Shown: one piece after another, positions 51,083 through 59,900 of the stretch
How the letters are laid out: each line of letters begins with the position of its first letter
How positions within the stretch are numbered: the stretch's first letter is position 1
NCBI RefSeq assembly: GCF_014295035.1
Contig: NZ_CP060404.1
Span: forward strand, 3,250,501-3,314,500
Source: Streptomyces buecherae
GTDB lineage: Bacteria; Actinomycetota; Actinomycetes; Streptomycetales; Streptomycetaceae
Direction: 5' to 3'
Length of the DNA stretch: 64,000 nucleotides
Position numbers and translations under genes: made by a program
The notes under the pieces: generated by a model
What the model saw: the letters and a program-made list of their open reading frames with translations, nothing else
Database searches by the model: none
What the model was told of the DNA's origin: nothing

Positions 51083-51985
51083 CTACATCTCCTCGGTGAC
51101 GTAACGGTGAAGCCAGGCACGGAAGTCCGGACCCAGATCCTCACGTTCGCACGCGAGTCTGACAATGGCACGCAGGTAATCACCACGGTCGCCGGTGTCG
51201 TAGCGGCGGCCCTGGAAGACGACGCCGTGCACCGGGCCGCCGACGGTCTCGTCGGCCGCGAGGGTCTGCAGGGCGTCGGTGAGCTGGATCTCGCCACCGC
51301 GTCCCGGCTCGGTGGTGCGCAGCACGTCGAAGACGGCGGGGTCGAGCACGTAGCGGCCGATGATGGCGAGGTTGCTGGGGGCGTCGACCACGTCCGGCTT
51401 CTCGACCAGGTCGGTGACGCGTACGACGTCCTCGGCGTCGGTGGTCTTGACGGCGGCGCAGCCGTAGAGGTGGATCTGCGCCGGGTCGACCTCCATGAGG
51501 GCCACGACGCTGCCGCCGTGCGTCTCCTGCGTCTCGATCATGCGCGCGAGCAGCGGGTCCCTGGGGTCGATGAGGTCGTCGCCCAGGAGAACGGCGAAGG
51601 GCTGGTCGCCGACGTGCGGTGCGGCGCACAGCACGGCGTGGCCAAGTCCCCTGGGGTCGCCCTGGCGGACGTAGTGCATGGTCGCCAGGTCGCTGGACTC
51701 CTGGACGCGGGCGAGCCGGGACTCGTCCTTCTTGCGTCGCAGGGCTTCTTCGAGTTCGTAGTTGCGGTCGAAGTGGTCTTCCAGGGGGCGCTTGTTGCGG
51801 CCGGTGACCATGAGGACGTCGGAGAGCCCGGCGGTGACTGCCTCTTCGACCACGTACTGGATCGCGGGCTTGTCGACGACCGGCAGCATCTCCTTGGGGG
51901 TGGCCTTGGTGGCCGGGAGGAAGCGGGTCCCGAGGCCGGCGGCGGGGATGACAGCCTTGCTGATCCGAGTGCGCGATGGAGTCAT
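51083..51985 (-). CDS. galU: UTP-glucose-1-phosphate uridylyltransferase
   Basis: 300 residues. RISKAVIPAAGLGTRFLPATKATPKEMLPVVDKPAIQYVVEEA, LGHAVLCAAPHVGDQPFAVLLGDDLI and VVFQGRRYDTGDRGDYLRAIV are the GalU signature motifs. It makes UDP-glucose for cell-envelope and storage glycans. The ATG at 51985 is preferred over 51994, as homology begins MTPSRTRISKAV. moeA follows with only four bases between, so the two are co-transcribed. Confidence 0.92.
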   Translation of the reverse strand: MTPSRTRISKAVIPAAGLGTRFLPATKATPKEMLPVVDKPAIQYVVEEAVTAGLSDVLMVTGRNKRPLEDHFDRNYELEEALRRKKDESRLARVQESSDLATMHYVRQGDPRGLGHAVLCAAPHVGDQPFAVLLGDDLIDPRDPLLARMIETQETHGGSVVALMEVDPAQIHLYGCAAVKTTDAEDVVRVTDLVEKPDVVDAPSNLAIIGRYVLDPAVFDVLRTTEPGRGGEIQLTDALQTLAADETVGGPVHGVVFQGRRYDTGDRGDYLRAIVRLACEREDLGPDFRAWLHRYVTEEM

Positions 51986-52085
51986 GCGGAGCACCCTACC
52001 GGTGGTTTTGCGTAGATCATGCTGGTCTGCCGAATATGACCCGAGGCGTCACAAGAGCAGCACACACGAGGGGTTTATACGTGTC

Positions 52086-52700
52086 ATGACCTGGGCCGAC
52101 GGTAGTAAGCGGGCGTTGCGGCGAGATCTCCTGACGATGAGGTCCAGGTTGACCGCAGATGACGTCGAGGAAACACTGGCTGGTTTTGTACGGCACGCGC
52201 TGGAGTTGCCCGAGTTGGGCGCGGCGCGCACCGTCGCGGCGTACGTCTCGGTGGGCAGCGAGCCGGGCACCGGCGCGCTGCTCGACGTGTTGCGCGAGCG
52301 CGGGGTGCGGGTGCTGTTGCCGGTGTTGCTGCCGGACAACGACCTGGACTGGGCGGAGTACGCGGGCGCCGAGCACCTGGCCGAGGTGGCGCACCCCGGC
52401 AAGATCAGCCTGTGGGAGCCGACGGGCCCGCGCCTTGGGCCCGAGGCGGTGCTCACGGCCGACACGGTGTTGCTGCCCGGGCTCGCCGTGGACGGGCGCG
52501 GGGTGCGGCTCGGGCGCGGCGGCGGCAGCTACGACCGGGTGTTGGCCCGCCTGGAGATCGCGGGCGCGCGGCCGGCCCTGGTGGTGCTGCTCTACGCGCA
52601 CGAGGTGGTGGAGCGGGTGCCACGGGACCCGCACGACCGGGCGGTCCACGCGGTGGTGACGCCGGGGGGCGTGCGCCGGTTCCGCCCGCCGGAGTGTTGA
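52086..52700 (+). CDS. 5-formyltetrahydrofolate cyclo-ligase
   Basis: 204 residues. KRALRRDLLTMRSRLTADD, YVSVGSEPGTGALLD and GLAVDGRGVRLGRGGGSYDRVLARL (the ATP-binding GxRLGxGGGxYDR motif) identify the enzyme that converts 5-formyl-THF to methenyl-THF at the cost of ATP. TTATAC (52075-52080) ends five bases before the ATG, so the transcript may be leaderless. Divergent from galU and terminated by a 24-bp stem. Confidence 0.9.
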   Translation: MTWADGSKRALRRDLLTMRSRLTADDVEETLAGFVRHALELPELGAARTVAAYVSVGSEPGTGALLDVLRERGVRVLLPVLLPDNDLDWAEYAGAEHLAEVAHPGKISLWEPTGPRLGPEAVLTADTVLLPGLAVDGRGVRLGRGGGSYDRVLARLEIAGARPALVVLLYAHEVVERVPRDPHDRAVHAVVTPGGVRRFRPPEC

Positions 52701-52776
52701 GCGCCGGAGTGTCGAACGCCGGGGCGCCGGGGGGCGTGCGCCCGCTTCGCCCGCCGGGGTGTTGAGCCGGGCGCGC

Positions 52777-52830
52777 ACGCGAGAGCGCCGGTGAGGCTGG
52801 CCGAAACCAGTCTCACCGGCGCTCTCGCGT
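52777..52830. terminator. Very long bidirectional terminator hairpin
   Basis: 19 perfect base pairs (52777-52795 with 52812-52830) plus one G-T pair and four more inner pairs give a 24-bp stem with a CCGAAA loop (52801-52806). It lies between the convergent cyclo-ligase and penicillin-acylase genes. No T-run follows. Confidence 0.88.
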
Positions 52831-52896
52831 CGGGCGCGCGGCCCCGGGGCGCGGGGCTCGGCTCCCGCTACCGGGCCGCGCCGGCGCCCCGGGCGT

Positions 52897-55665
52897 CTAC
52901 GGCGTCAGGGCCAGCTTGTCGTCCGTCGCCTCGTCCACGGCCTTCTCGCTGAAGGCCCAGTCGAGCATCTCGCCCTTGACCCACTTGCTGGTCTGGTCGT
53001 CGTAGTGCTCGTGGTACGCGTGGCCAGAGGCACCGGTCAGGTTGATCCAGCGGGACTTGTCGAGGTTGTCGAGGTTGACCACCATCCGCATGGACGGGAC
53101 CCACACCACCTCGTAGCCGCCCGCCGCGTTCCAGCCGGTGGCGTTGACCGCCGCCTCGCCGCCGCTGAGGTTCCACGGGCCACGGTTGAGCATCCACTGC
53201 ACGAAGCCGGGGCCCTTGGTGCCCAGGGTCTGGTTCTTCAGCGTGAGCTGGTGCAATCGGCCCCAGCTCCAGGTGTTGATGTCCTTGCCCAGCTTCGACG
53301 TCAGCTCGTACCGGGCGTCCTTCATGGCCCGGGCCAGCAGTTCGTCCCGGTTGTCGGTGGCGCGGTTGGTCTGGTTGCCGTTCGTGTGCCACCAGTCGTT
53401 GTCCGGCTGCTTGAGGAGGCCGCGCACGACCTCGTACCAGCGGTCGCCGCCGTCCGGCTGGGCCACGTCCTTGTCGCGCTCGCCGCACTCGGTGATCAGG
53501 TCGCTGTCGTCGTCCAGGTCCTCGACGGGCCCGGTCTCGTCGGCGGGCCGTACCCGCAGGCACTGGTTCTTGACCCGCAGCTCCTTGGGGAGCTTGTTGC
53601 CGAAGGCGAGCTTGAGCGTGTTGCGCCAGACGGCGTTGAAGTAGGCGGCAGCGGCCGAGTCGGAGTCCTGCGTGTAGTCCCAGCCGTCCAGCAGTTCCTG
53701 CGCCTCGCGGACGTACCCGTCCCTGATCTTGATCTTGAGCAGGTACGGGGTCAGCACCTTGGCGATCTCGCTGGTGTTGTCCATCTGCAGGGTCTGCATG
53801 TCGTCGGTCGAGATCTTGCCGCCGTCCTTGATCTTCGACTCGATGAGGTCGGTGATGCGCTTGCTGCGCGCGCCGTAGCCCCAGTCGCTGGTCAGCAGGT
53901 ACGGGTAGCGCTCGCGGTCGACGACGGCCTGGTTGGCCGTCACGATGTAGCCGCGCTTGGGGTTGTACTCGTACGGCAGGGCCTTCTGCGGGATGTAGCC
54001 GGTCCACTTGTACGTGGAGTCCCAGCCCGGCGCCGGGTAGCGGCCGTCGATCGGCTTGCCGTTCTTGTCCTCGCCGCGGGTGGGGATCTTGCCGGGCGCC
54101 TGGTAGCCGATGTTGCCCTCGGTGTCCGCGTAGATGAGGTTCTGCGAGGGCACGGCGAAGTCGGCGGCGGCGGCGCGGAACTCGGTGAAGTTGCGCGCCC
54201 GGTTGAGCTTGAACACCGCGTCCATCGTGCGGGACGGGTCGAGGGCGGTCCAGCGCAGCGACACGGCGTAGCCGTCGCCGCGGTCCGGGGCCGCGTCGCC
54301 GACCGGCGCCTTCTTGCCGACCGTCTCCAGCTCGTCCTCGCGGTCCGAGACGATCGGCCCGTTCCTGGTCGAGCGGACGGTGATGGTGCGGTCCTTCCCG
54401 CCGGCGACCTTGATGGTCTCCTTGCGGGTGGTGAAGGGCCGCTGCTTGCCGTCGTACAGGTAGCCGTCGGTGGTGACCTTCTCCAGGTACAGGTCGGAGA
54501 CGTCAGCGCCCAGGTTCGTCATGCCCCAGGCGATGTCCGCGTTGTGGCCGATGACCACGCCCGGCATGCCGGAGAAGGTGTACCCGGCCACGTCGTACGG
54601 GCACTTGGCGCTGACCCGGTTGCAGTGCAGGCCCATCTGGTACCAGAGCGAGGGCATCTGCGGGGCCAGGTGCGGGTCGTTGGCCAGCAGCGGCTTGCCG
54701 GTGGTGGTGTGCTCGCCGGCGACCACCCACGAGTTGGAGCCGATGCCGTTGCCGCTCGGGCCGAGCAGCGCCGGGATCTCGTCCAGCGTCTTGGACAGCG
54801 AGGACAGCCCGCTGCGCAGGCCCTGTCCCATGCCCGAGTCCGCGCCGGTGGCGGGCGCGTCGACCCCGGTCGGCTGTTCCTCGCCCTTGGGGTCGAACTC
54901 CTTGGTCAGCGGGTTCACCGCGCCCCGGTCCACGATCGGCCGGTTCCGGTCGTACGGGTACGCCGGGTACAGGTCCTCGATCTGCCGGGCGCTGAGCCGG
55001 CTGGTGGCCAGCGAGCGGTCGATCTCGTCCTGCATGTTGCCGCGCAGGTCCCAGGCCATGGCCTTGAGCCAGGCGACCGAGTCGACCGGGCTCCACTTCT
55101 GCGGCTTGTAGTCGTTCTCGAAGCTGAGCGCCGCGTACTCGACGGACAGCTCCTTGCCCTCGTGGTCCTCCAGGTAGGCGTTGACGCCCGCGGTGTACGC
55201 CGTGAGGTACTTCTTCGTCGCGGCCGACAGCTTGGTGTCCCACTCGCGCTGCGCGGTCTCGCGCCAGCCGAGGGTGCGCAGGAACGCGTCGGTCTCGACC
55301 TGGCCGGAGCCGAACATCTCGGACAGCCGCCCGGCCGTCAGGTGCCGTCGTACGTCCATCTCCCAGAACCGGTCCTGGGCCTGCACGAAGCCCTGGGCGC
55401 GGAAGAGGTCTTCGGCGGTGTCCGCGTACAACTGCGGGATGCCGTTGCCGTCGCGCTTGACCTGGACCGGGGATGACATGCCGTCGAGCTGGATCGAGCC
55501 GGTGGTCTCGGGGAACGAGGCGCGCACCGTACTGATGCTCCAGAACACGCCATAGCCGACACCCGCGACGAGCGCCAGCACGACTGCGATCACGATCAGA
55601 CGGGCGCGCCGCCTCTTCCTTTTCTTCTTTCCGGAAGGGGCGGTCGGTTCTTCGCGGGAGGGCAT
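52897..55665 (-). CDS. Membrane-anchored penicillin acylase family (Ntn) hydrolase
   Basis: 922 residues. MPSREEPTAPSGKKKRKRRRARL precedes one hydrophobic helix (about 24-46), so the body lies outside the cell. VQVKRDGNGIPQLYADTAEDLFRAQGFVQAQDRFWEM is the alpha-subunit start. GIGSNSWVVAGEHTTTGKPLLANDPHL contains the G-S-N-S-W junction where the serine becomes the N-terminal nucleophile after self-cleavage. LIYADTEGNIGYQAPGKIP also fits. Family members deacylate penicillins or acyl-homoserine lactones; substrate here unknown. GAAGGA is just upstream of ATG 55665. Terminates at the long shared hairpin. Confidence 0.88.
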   Translation of the reverse strand: MPSREEPTAPSGKKKRKRRRARLIVIAVVLALVAGVGYGVFWSISTVRASFPETTGSIQLDGMSSPVQVKRDGNGIPQLYADTAEDLFRAQGFVQAQDRFWEMDVRRHLTAGRLSEMFGSGQVETDAFLRTLGWRETAQREWDTKLSAATKKYLTAYTAGVNAYLEDHEGKELSVEYAALSFENDYKPQKWSPVDSVAWLKAMAWDLRGNMQDEIDRSLATSRLSARQIEDLYPAYPYDRNRPIVDRGAVNPLTKEFDPKGEEQPTGVDAPATGADSGMGQGLRSGLSSLSKTLDEIPALLGPSGNGIGSNSWVVAGEHTTTGKPLLANDPHLAPQMPSLWYQMGLHCNRVSAKCPYDVAGYTFSGMPGVVIGHNADIAWGMTNLGADVSDLYLEKVTTDGYLYDGKQRPFTTRKETIKVAGGKDRTITVRSTRNGPIVSDREDELETVGKKAPVGDAAPDRGDGYAVSLRWTALDPSRTMDAVFKLNRARNFTEFRAAAADFAVPSQNLIYADTEGNIGYQAPGKIPTRGEDKNGKPIDGRYPAPGWDSTYKWTGYIPQKALPYEYNPKRGYIVTANQAVVDRERYPYLLTSDWGYGARSKRITDLIESKIKDGGKISTDDMQTLQMDNTSEIAKVLTPYLLKIKIRDGYVREAQELLDGWDYTQDSDSAAAAYFNAVWRNTLKLAFGNKLPKELRVKNQCLRVRPADETGPVEDLDDDSDLITECGERDKDVAQPDGGDRWYEVVRGLLKQPDNDWWHTNGNQTNRATDNRDELLARAMKDARYELTSKLGKDINTWSWGRLHQLTLKNQTLGTKGPGFVQWMLNRGPWNLSGGEAAVNATGWNAAGGYEVVWVPSMRMVVNLDNLDKSRWINLTGASGHAYHEHYDDQTSKWVKGEMLDWAFSEKAVDEATDDKLALTP

Positions 55666-55978
55666 CGCTGTCCTTCGAGGGGCAGGGTGGACCTGGAGTG
55701 CTGGAGCAACCGTAGCCGGAGCGCGGGCGGCTCCCCTACGCGGAGTCAGTGGCCGGCGATCGGGCGTGCCCGACGGTCGCCGCGACCGCCGGGGATCGAC
55801 GTGAACGATCACGGCGGAATCGGTCGGCACCGCCCCCGCCTCGATCACAGGCGTTAAGAACCCGTAAAATGTTAGGTAAGGCAATGAAGTTCCGGTCGGC
55901 CGGGGTAAAGCATTTCGGTCGAAACCCGCGCGAAAGGGTCGGCCCCTGACTGTTCACCACCTCAACGAACTCCTGCTG

Positions 55979-57736
55979 ATGTGCGCGCTGGTGCTCCTGG
56001 TCGCCGTGGCCGCAGTGCGCCTGTCATCCCGCAGCGGGCTGCCCAGCCTGCTCATCTACCTCGGCATCGGCGTCGCCATAGGCCAGGACGGCCTGGTCGG
56101 CGTCGTCTTCGACGATGCCGAACTGACCCAGGTCATCGGCTACGCGGCGCTGGTGGTCATCCTCGCCGAGGGCGGTCTCGGCACCAAGTGGCGCGAGGTC
56201 AAACCCGCCCTGCCGGTGGCCGCCATGCTCTCCACGGTCGGCGTCGCGGTGAGCGTGGGGGTCACCGCGACCGGCGCCCACTACCTGGTCGGGCTCGACT
56301 GGAAGCAGTCGCTGATCATAGGAGCCGTGGTCTCCTCGACCGACGCGGCGGCCGTCTTCTCGGTGCTGCGCAAGGTGCCCCTGCCCAGCAAGCTCACCGG
56401 CGCCCTGGAGGCCGAGTCCGGCTTCAACGACGCCCCGGTCGTGATCCTGGTCGTCGCGTTCTCGACGACCGGACCGATCGAGCACTGGTACGTCCTGGTC
56501 GGCGAGATCGCCCTGGAACTGGCCATCGGCGCGACGATCGGCCTCGCCGTGGGCCTGCTCGGCGCGTACGGACTGCGCCACGTGGCGCTGCCCGCCTCCG
56601 GCCTGTACCCGATCGCGGTGCTGGCCATCGCGGTCGCCGCGTACGCCGGCGGTGCGCTGGCGCACGGCTCCGGGTTCCTCGCGGTCTACCTCGCCTCGCT
56701 CGTGATGGGCAACGCGCGGCTGCCGCACTGGCCGGCGACCCGCGGCTTCGCCGAGGGGCTCGGCTGGATCGCCCAGATCGGCATGTTCGTCCTGCTCGGC
56801 CTGCTGGTCACGCCGCACGAGCTCGGCGACGACATCGTGCCGGCCCTGGTGGTGGGGCTCATCCTGACGGCGGTGGCGCGACCGGTGTCGGTGCTGGTCA
56901 GCACCGCGCCGTTCCGCACCCCGTGGCAGGAGAAGGCGCTGCTGTCCTGGGCCGGGCTGCGCGGCGCGGTGCCCATCGTGCTGGCCACCATTCCCATGGT
57001 CGCCGAGGTGCCGGAGAGCCAACGGGTCTTCAACATCGTGTTCGTGCTGGTGATCGTCTACACCCTGGTGCAGGGCCCGACGCTGCCCTGGCTGGCCAAG
57101 TGGCTACGGCTCGGCGACTCCGAACTGGCCGCCGACCTGGGCGTGGAGTCGGCGCCGCTGGAGCGGCTGAGCGGCCACCTGCTGTCGCTGGCCATCCCGA
57201 AGGGCTCGCGCATGCACGGTGTCGAGGTCAGCGAGCTGCGGCTGCCGGCCGGCGCCGCCGTGACGCTGGTCGTACGCGAGGGTACGAGCTTCGTACCGGG
57301 CCCGACGACCGTGCTGCGCAGCGGCGACGAACTCCTCGTGGTGGCCATCGACCCGGTGCGCGACGCGGCCGAGCGGCGGCTGCGGGCGGTCAGCCGGGGC
57401 GGCAAGCTGGCGGACTGGCTCGGTACGGGCGGCGACGACGCGCGGCCGGCGGAGTCGACGCGGCGCCCCGGCGCCCCGGCGATCTGGCCGCCCTGGGCCT
57501 GGCGACGCCACCGCCCGTCGGCCCGCGCGGGCCGACGCGCTAGCAGCCCGGCGGACGCGGGGCGTACGACGGCTGCCGGGCGCAAGGCCGGCGCGAGTCG
57601 CGCGGCCGACCCGGGGCGCGGGCGCGGCGCCGCCACGGGCCCCGAGCGGCCGGCGCACGGCGCCACCCGCAGCGCGGGCACGGCGGTCGGCGAGCGGCAC
57701 CGGGATGAGCTTGATCACAGCCAGGACACGCCGTGA
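55979..57736 (+). CDS. K+/H+ antiporter (CPA1/NhaP2 type), start may be CTG 55946
   Basis: About 585 residues. Twelve or more helices, with the CPA1 motifs GVAIGQDGLVG, VVSSTDAAAVFSVLR, ESGFNDAPVVI and the basic/acidic signature WAGLRGAVPIVLAT. A TrkA-C (RCK_C) domain follows (LPAGAAVTLVVREGTSFVPGPTTVLRSGDELLVVA), then a basic disordered tail. The frame opens 11 codons upstream at CTG 55946 (residues TVHHLNELLL precede the first helix), with GAAAGGG at a good distance; the ATG lacks a ribosome site. A -10-like TAAAAT is at 55865-55870. It should exchange K+ for H+ at the membrane. Confidence 0.86.
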   Translation: MCALVLLVAVAAVRLSSRSGLPSLLIYLGIGVAIGQDGLVGVVFDDAELTQVIGYAALVVILAEGGLGTKWREVKPALPVAAMLSTVGVAVSVGVTATGAHYLVGLDWKQSLIIGAVVSSTDAAAVFSVLRKVPLPSKLTGALEAESGFNDAPVVILVVAFSTTGPIEHWYVLVGEIALELAIGATIGLAVGLLGAYGLRHVALPASGLYPIAVLAIAVAAYAGGALAHGSGFLAVYLASLVMGNARLPHWPATRGFAEGLGWIAQIGMFVLLGLLVTPHELGDDIVPALVVGLILTAVARPVSVLVSTAPFRTPWQEKALLSWAGLRGAVPIVLATIPMVAEVPESQRVFNIVFVLVIVYTLVQGPTLPWLAKWLRLGDSELAADLGVESAPLERLSGHLLSLAIPKGSRMHGVEVSELRLPAGAAVTLVVREGTSFVPGPTTVLRSGDELLVVAIDPVRDAAERRLRAVSRGGKLADWLGTGGDDARPAESTRRPGAPAIWPPWAWRRHRPSARAGRRASSPADAGRTTAAGRKAGASRAADPGRGRGAATGPERPAHGATRSAGTAVGERHRDELDHSQDTP

Positions 57737-57780
57737 AAGTGTGTCGATAACATAAGTGCAGATAGGCAATAACCGACCAA

Positions 57781-57797
57781 CTCTGCCTGATGCAGAG
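57781..57797. promoter_or_regulatory. Inverted repeat upstream of the MFS gene
   Basis: CTCTGC-CTGAT-GCAGAG, a perfect 6-bp dyad in the 178-bp gap before the MFS transporter. The surrounding AT-richer sequence suggests the promoter is here. Function unknown. Confidence 0.42.
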
Positions 57798-57914
57798 CTG
57801 GCGCGACCGCACGGCGGCCCGTCCGGTATCTACCACGGTCATGCGCGAGAGGACAGCTCTCGGCGCCTCGTGATACCCCCACGGAGCGCTACCAGGCGGT
57901 GGAAAGGCCAGGCC

Positions 57915-59474
57915 GTGGCGCCCACGGTCTCCCCCGATCCGGCCGACGGGCCCCCAGCGGTCGAACCCGCCGAGGCGGGCTCGACCCGACGCACCGCACG
58001 CGGCTCCCGCGGCGCCGATCGATCCGCACCCGGTCCGATCGACGCCGCGGGCAAGCCCGGCTACCGGCAGTTGCTGCGCACGCCCGGCGCGTGGTCGTTC
58101 GTGCTGCCCGGATTCGCGGCCCGACAGCCGTTCGCGATGCTCACCATCGGCATCGTCCTGCTCATCCAGCACACCAGCGGCTCCTACGGCATCGCCGGCG
58201 CCGTGTCGGCCACGGCCGGCGTCTCGATGGCGGTCTTCGCACCGCAGGGCGGCAAGCTCGCGGACCGCTTCGGGCAGGCGGCCGTGCTGGTTCCCGGCGT
58301 GCTCACGCACGCCGCCTCGGTCACGCTGCTGACCGTGCTCGCGCTCGGCGGCGCGCCCCTGTGGGCGCTGTTCGTGGCCGCGGTACCGGCCGGCGCCTCG
58401 GTGCCCCAGGTCGGGCCCATGGTGCGGGCCCGCTGGGCGGCGCTGCTCGGCGACGGGGCGGGGGCCACGGGCGGCGCCCGGGCATCCCTCCAGACGACGG
58501 CGGCGGCCTTCGAGTCGGTGACGGACGAGTTCACGTTCGTGATCGGCCCGGTGCTCACCACCGCCCTGTGCACCGGCGTGCACCCGGCCGCGGGACTGCT
58601 CGCCGAGGCGACCCTGTCGCTCATCGGCGGCCTGCTGTTCGCGGCCCAGCGCCAGACCCAGCCGGCACCGAGCCGCCCGCGTACGCCAGCGCGCCCCGCG
58701 CGCTGGGGAGCGCGCCGGGCGAGCGCGGGAGCCGGGGGCGCGGAGACGGCGGGCGCGGGAGCCGCCGAGGCGGGAGCCGGGGGCGCGGGAGCCGGGGGCG
58801 CGGCCGGTCCGCGACGTACGGAGAACGGCGCGTACCGGCCGGCCGCCTCCGCCCTCGGGGTGCCGGGCGTGCGGGTGCTCGCCGTGGTCTTCCTCGGCAT
58901 CGGCTCGGTCTTCGGCGGCCTCCAGGTCTCGCTGACGGCCTTCACCGAGGAGATCGGCCAGCCCGGCATCAACGGCGTCCTGTACGGCGTCTTCGCCGCC
59001 GGCAACATGGTGGCCGGCATCGTCTGCGGCGCCCTGAGCTGGCGGCGCAGCCCGCAGCAGCGGCTGCTGATCGCCTACCCGCTGCTCACCCTGGCCACCT
59101 CCGCGCTGTGGGCGGTGCACGCCGTGCCGCTGCTCGGCGCGCTCGGGCTCCTGGTCGGGCTGTGCATCGCGCCGGCGCTGATCACCGGGTACACGCTGGT
59201 GGACGCGCTCGTTCCGGCGACCGCGCGCACCGAGGCGTTCACCTGGCTCACCGGCGCGGTGGCGCTCGGCCAGGCCGGCGCCGCTACCGCCGCCGGCCAG
59301 CTCGCCGACGGCTTCGGGCCCAGCGCCGGATTCGTGGTTCCACTGGCCGGTACGGGGCTCGCGCTGACGACCCTGGTCCTGCTCCGCGGACGCCTCGCCA
59401 CCCCGTCCACGGGCCCGGTGGTGAGCGGCTCCACACGTGGAGTCGGTCACCGCGAGGCCGTCACGGTGGACTGA
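57915..59474 (+). CDS. MFS transporter
   Basis: 519 residues with 12 predicted helices. A hydrophilic N-terminus of ~45 residues precedes YRQLLRTPGAWSFVLPGFAARQPFAMLTIGIVLLI. The loop motif GGKLADRFGQ is the MFS signature between helices 2 and 3. The central cytoplasmic loop (about 265-310) is an Ala/Gly repeat encoded by a minisatellite. GGAAAGG precedes GTG 57915. It likely exports a small molecule; no substrate clue in the neighbourhood. Confidence 0.85.
   Translation: MAPTVSPDPADGPPAVEPAEAGSTRRTARGSRGADRSAPGPIDAAGKPGYRQLLRTPGAWSFVLPGFAARQPFAMLTIGIVLLIQHTSGSYGIAGAVSATAGVSMAVFAPQGGKLADRFGQAAVLVPGVLTHAASVTLLTVLALGGAPLWALFVAAVPAGASVPQVGPMVRARWAALLGDGAGATGGARASLQTTAAAFESVTDEFTFVIGPVLTTALCTGVHPAAGLLAEATLSLIGGLLFAAQRQTQPAPSRPRTPARPARWGARRASAGAGGAETAGAGAAEAGAGGAGAGGAAGPRRTENGAYRPAASALGVPGVRVLAVVFLGIGSVFGGLQVSLTAFTEEIGQPGINGVLYGVFAAGNMVAGIVCGALSWRRSPQQRLLIAYPLLTLATSALWAVHAVPLLGALGLLVGLCIAPALITGYTLVDALVPATARTEAFTWLTGAVALGQAGAATAAGQLADGFGPSAGFVVPLAGTGLALTTLVLLRGRLATPSTGPVVSGSTRGVGHREAVTVD
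58720..58806. repeat. Minisatellite encoding the MFS central loop
   Basis: Degenerate copies of GGCGGGAGCCGGGGGCGCGG repeat inside the MFS gene and encode Ala/Gly-rich sequence. The length stays in frame with the transporter, and length changes would be tolerated. Confidence 0.65.
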
Positions 59475-59504
59475 CGCCGCGGAATGCTGCACTATGGATC
59501 GTCG

Positions 59505-59531
59505 TTAGCACTCATTGAGTGAGAGTGCCAG
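59505..59531 (+). promoter_or_regulatory. CIRCE-like HrcA operator upstream of the FmdB gene
   Basis: TTAGCACTC, exactly nine bases, then GAGTGCCAG. The left arm is identical to the CIRCE consensus and the right arm matches 7 of 9. TATGGA at 59493-59498 sits just before it, and the AGGAGG ribosome site (59530-59535) overlaps its end. Confidence 0.75.
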
Positions 59532-59540
59532 GAGGATCAC

Positions 59541-59900
59541 GTGCCGACCTATCAGTACCAGTGCACCGGCTGCGGCGAGGGCCTTGAAGCGGTGCAGAAG
59601 TTCAGCGACGAGGCGCTCACGGAGTGCCCGAGCTGCAAGGGGCGCCTGCGGAAGGTGTTCTCCGCGGTCGGCGTCGTGTTCAAGGGCTCCGGCTTCTACC
59701 GGACCGACAGCCGTAGCGCCTCCTCCAGCAGCACCCCGGGCTCGTCGAAGTCCACGAAGAGCGGATCGGACTCGTCCTCTTCGTCGGGTTCCTCGTCCTC
59801 GTCGTCCGACTCGTCGTCGTCCTCGACCTCCTCGTCGAGCAGCACGAGCACGTCGAGCGCCAGCAAGCCCGCGGCGTCGAAGGGCTCCACGGCCGCCTGA
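59541..59900 (+). CDS. FmdB-type zinc-ribbon protein with serine-rich tail
   Basis: 119 residues. MPTYQYQCTGCGEGLEAVQKFSDEALTECPSC supplies a zinc ribbon with C8, C11, C29 and C32. KVFSAVGVVFKGSGFYRTD completes the FmdB domain (about 1-55). Residues ~57-119 are almost entirely Ser with a few Thr, Lys and Ala, encoded by TCG/AGC-rich sequence. FmdB-like proteins are putative regulators of unclear role. GTG 59541 follows AGGAGG. A CIRCE-like operator covers its promoter, so it should be heat-inducible through HrcA. Confidence 0.88.
   Translation: MPTYQYQCTGCGEGLEAVQKFSDEALTECPSCKGRLRKVFSAVGVVFKGSGFYRTDSRSASSSSTPGSSKSTKSGSDSSSSSGSSSSSSDSSSSSTSSSSSTSTSSASKPAASKGSTAA

Noticed and set aside
55865..55890. 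TTAGGTAAGGC resembling half of an iron-regulator (DtxR/IdeR) box
   Set aside because: Only one half-site is present and the downstream gene is a K+/H+ antiporter, so iron control is not supported.
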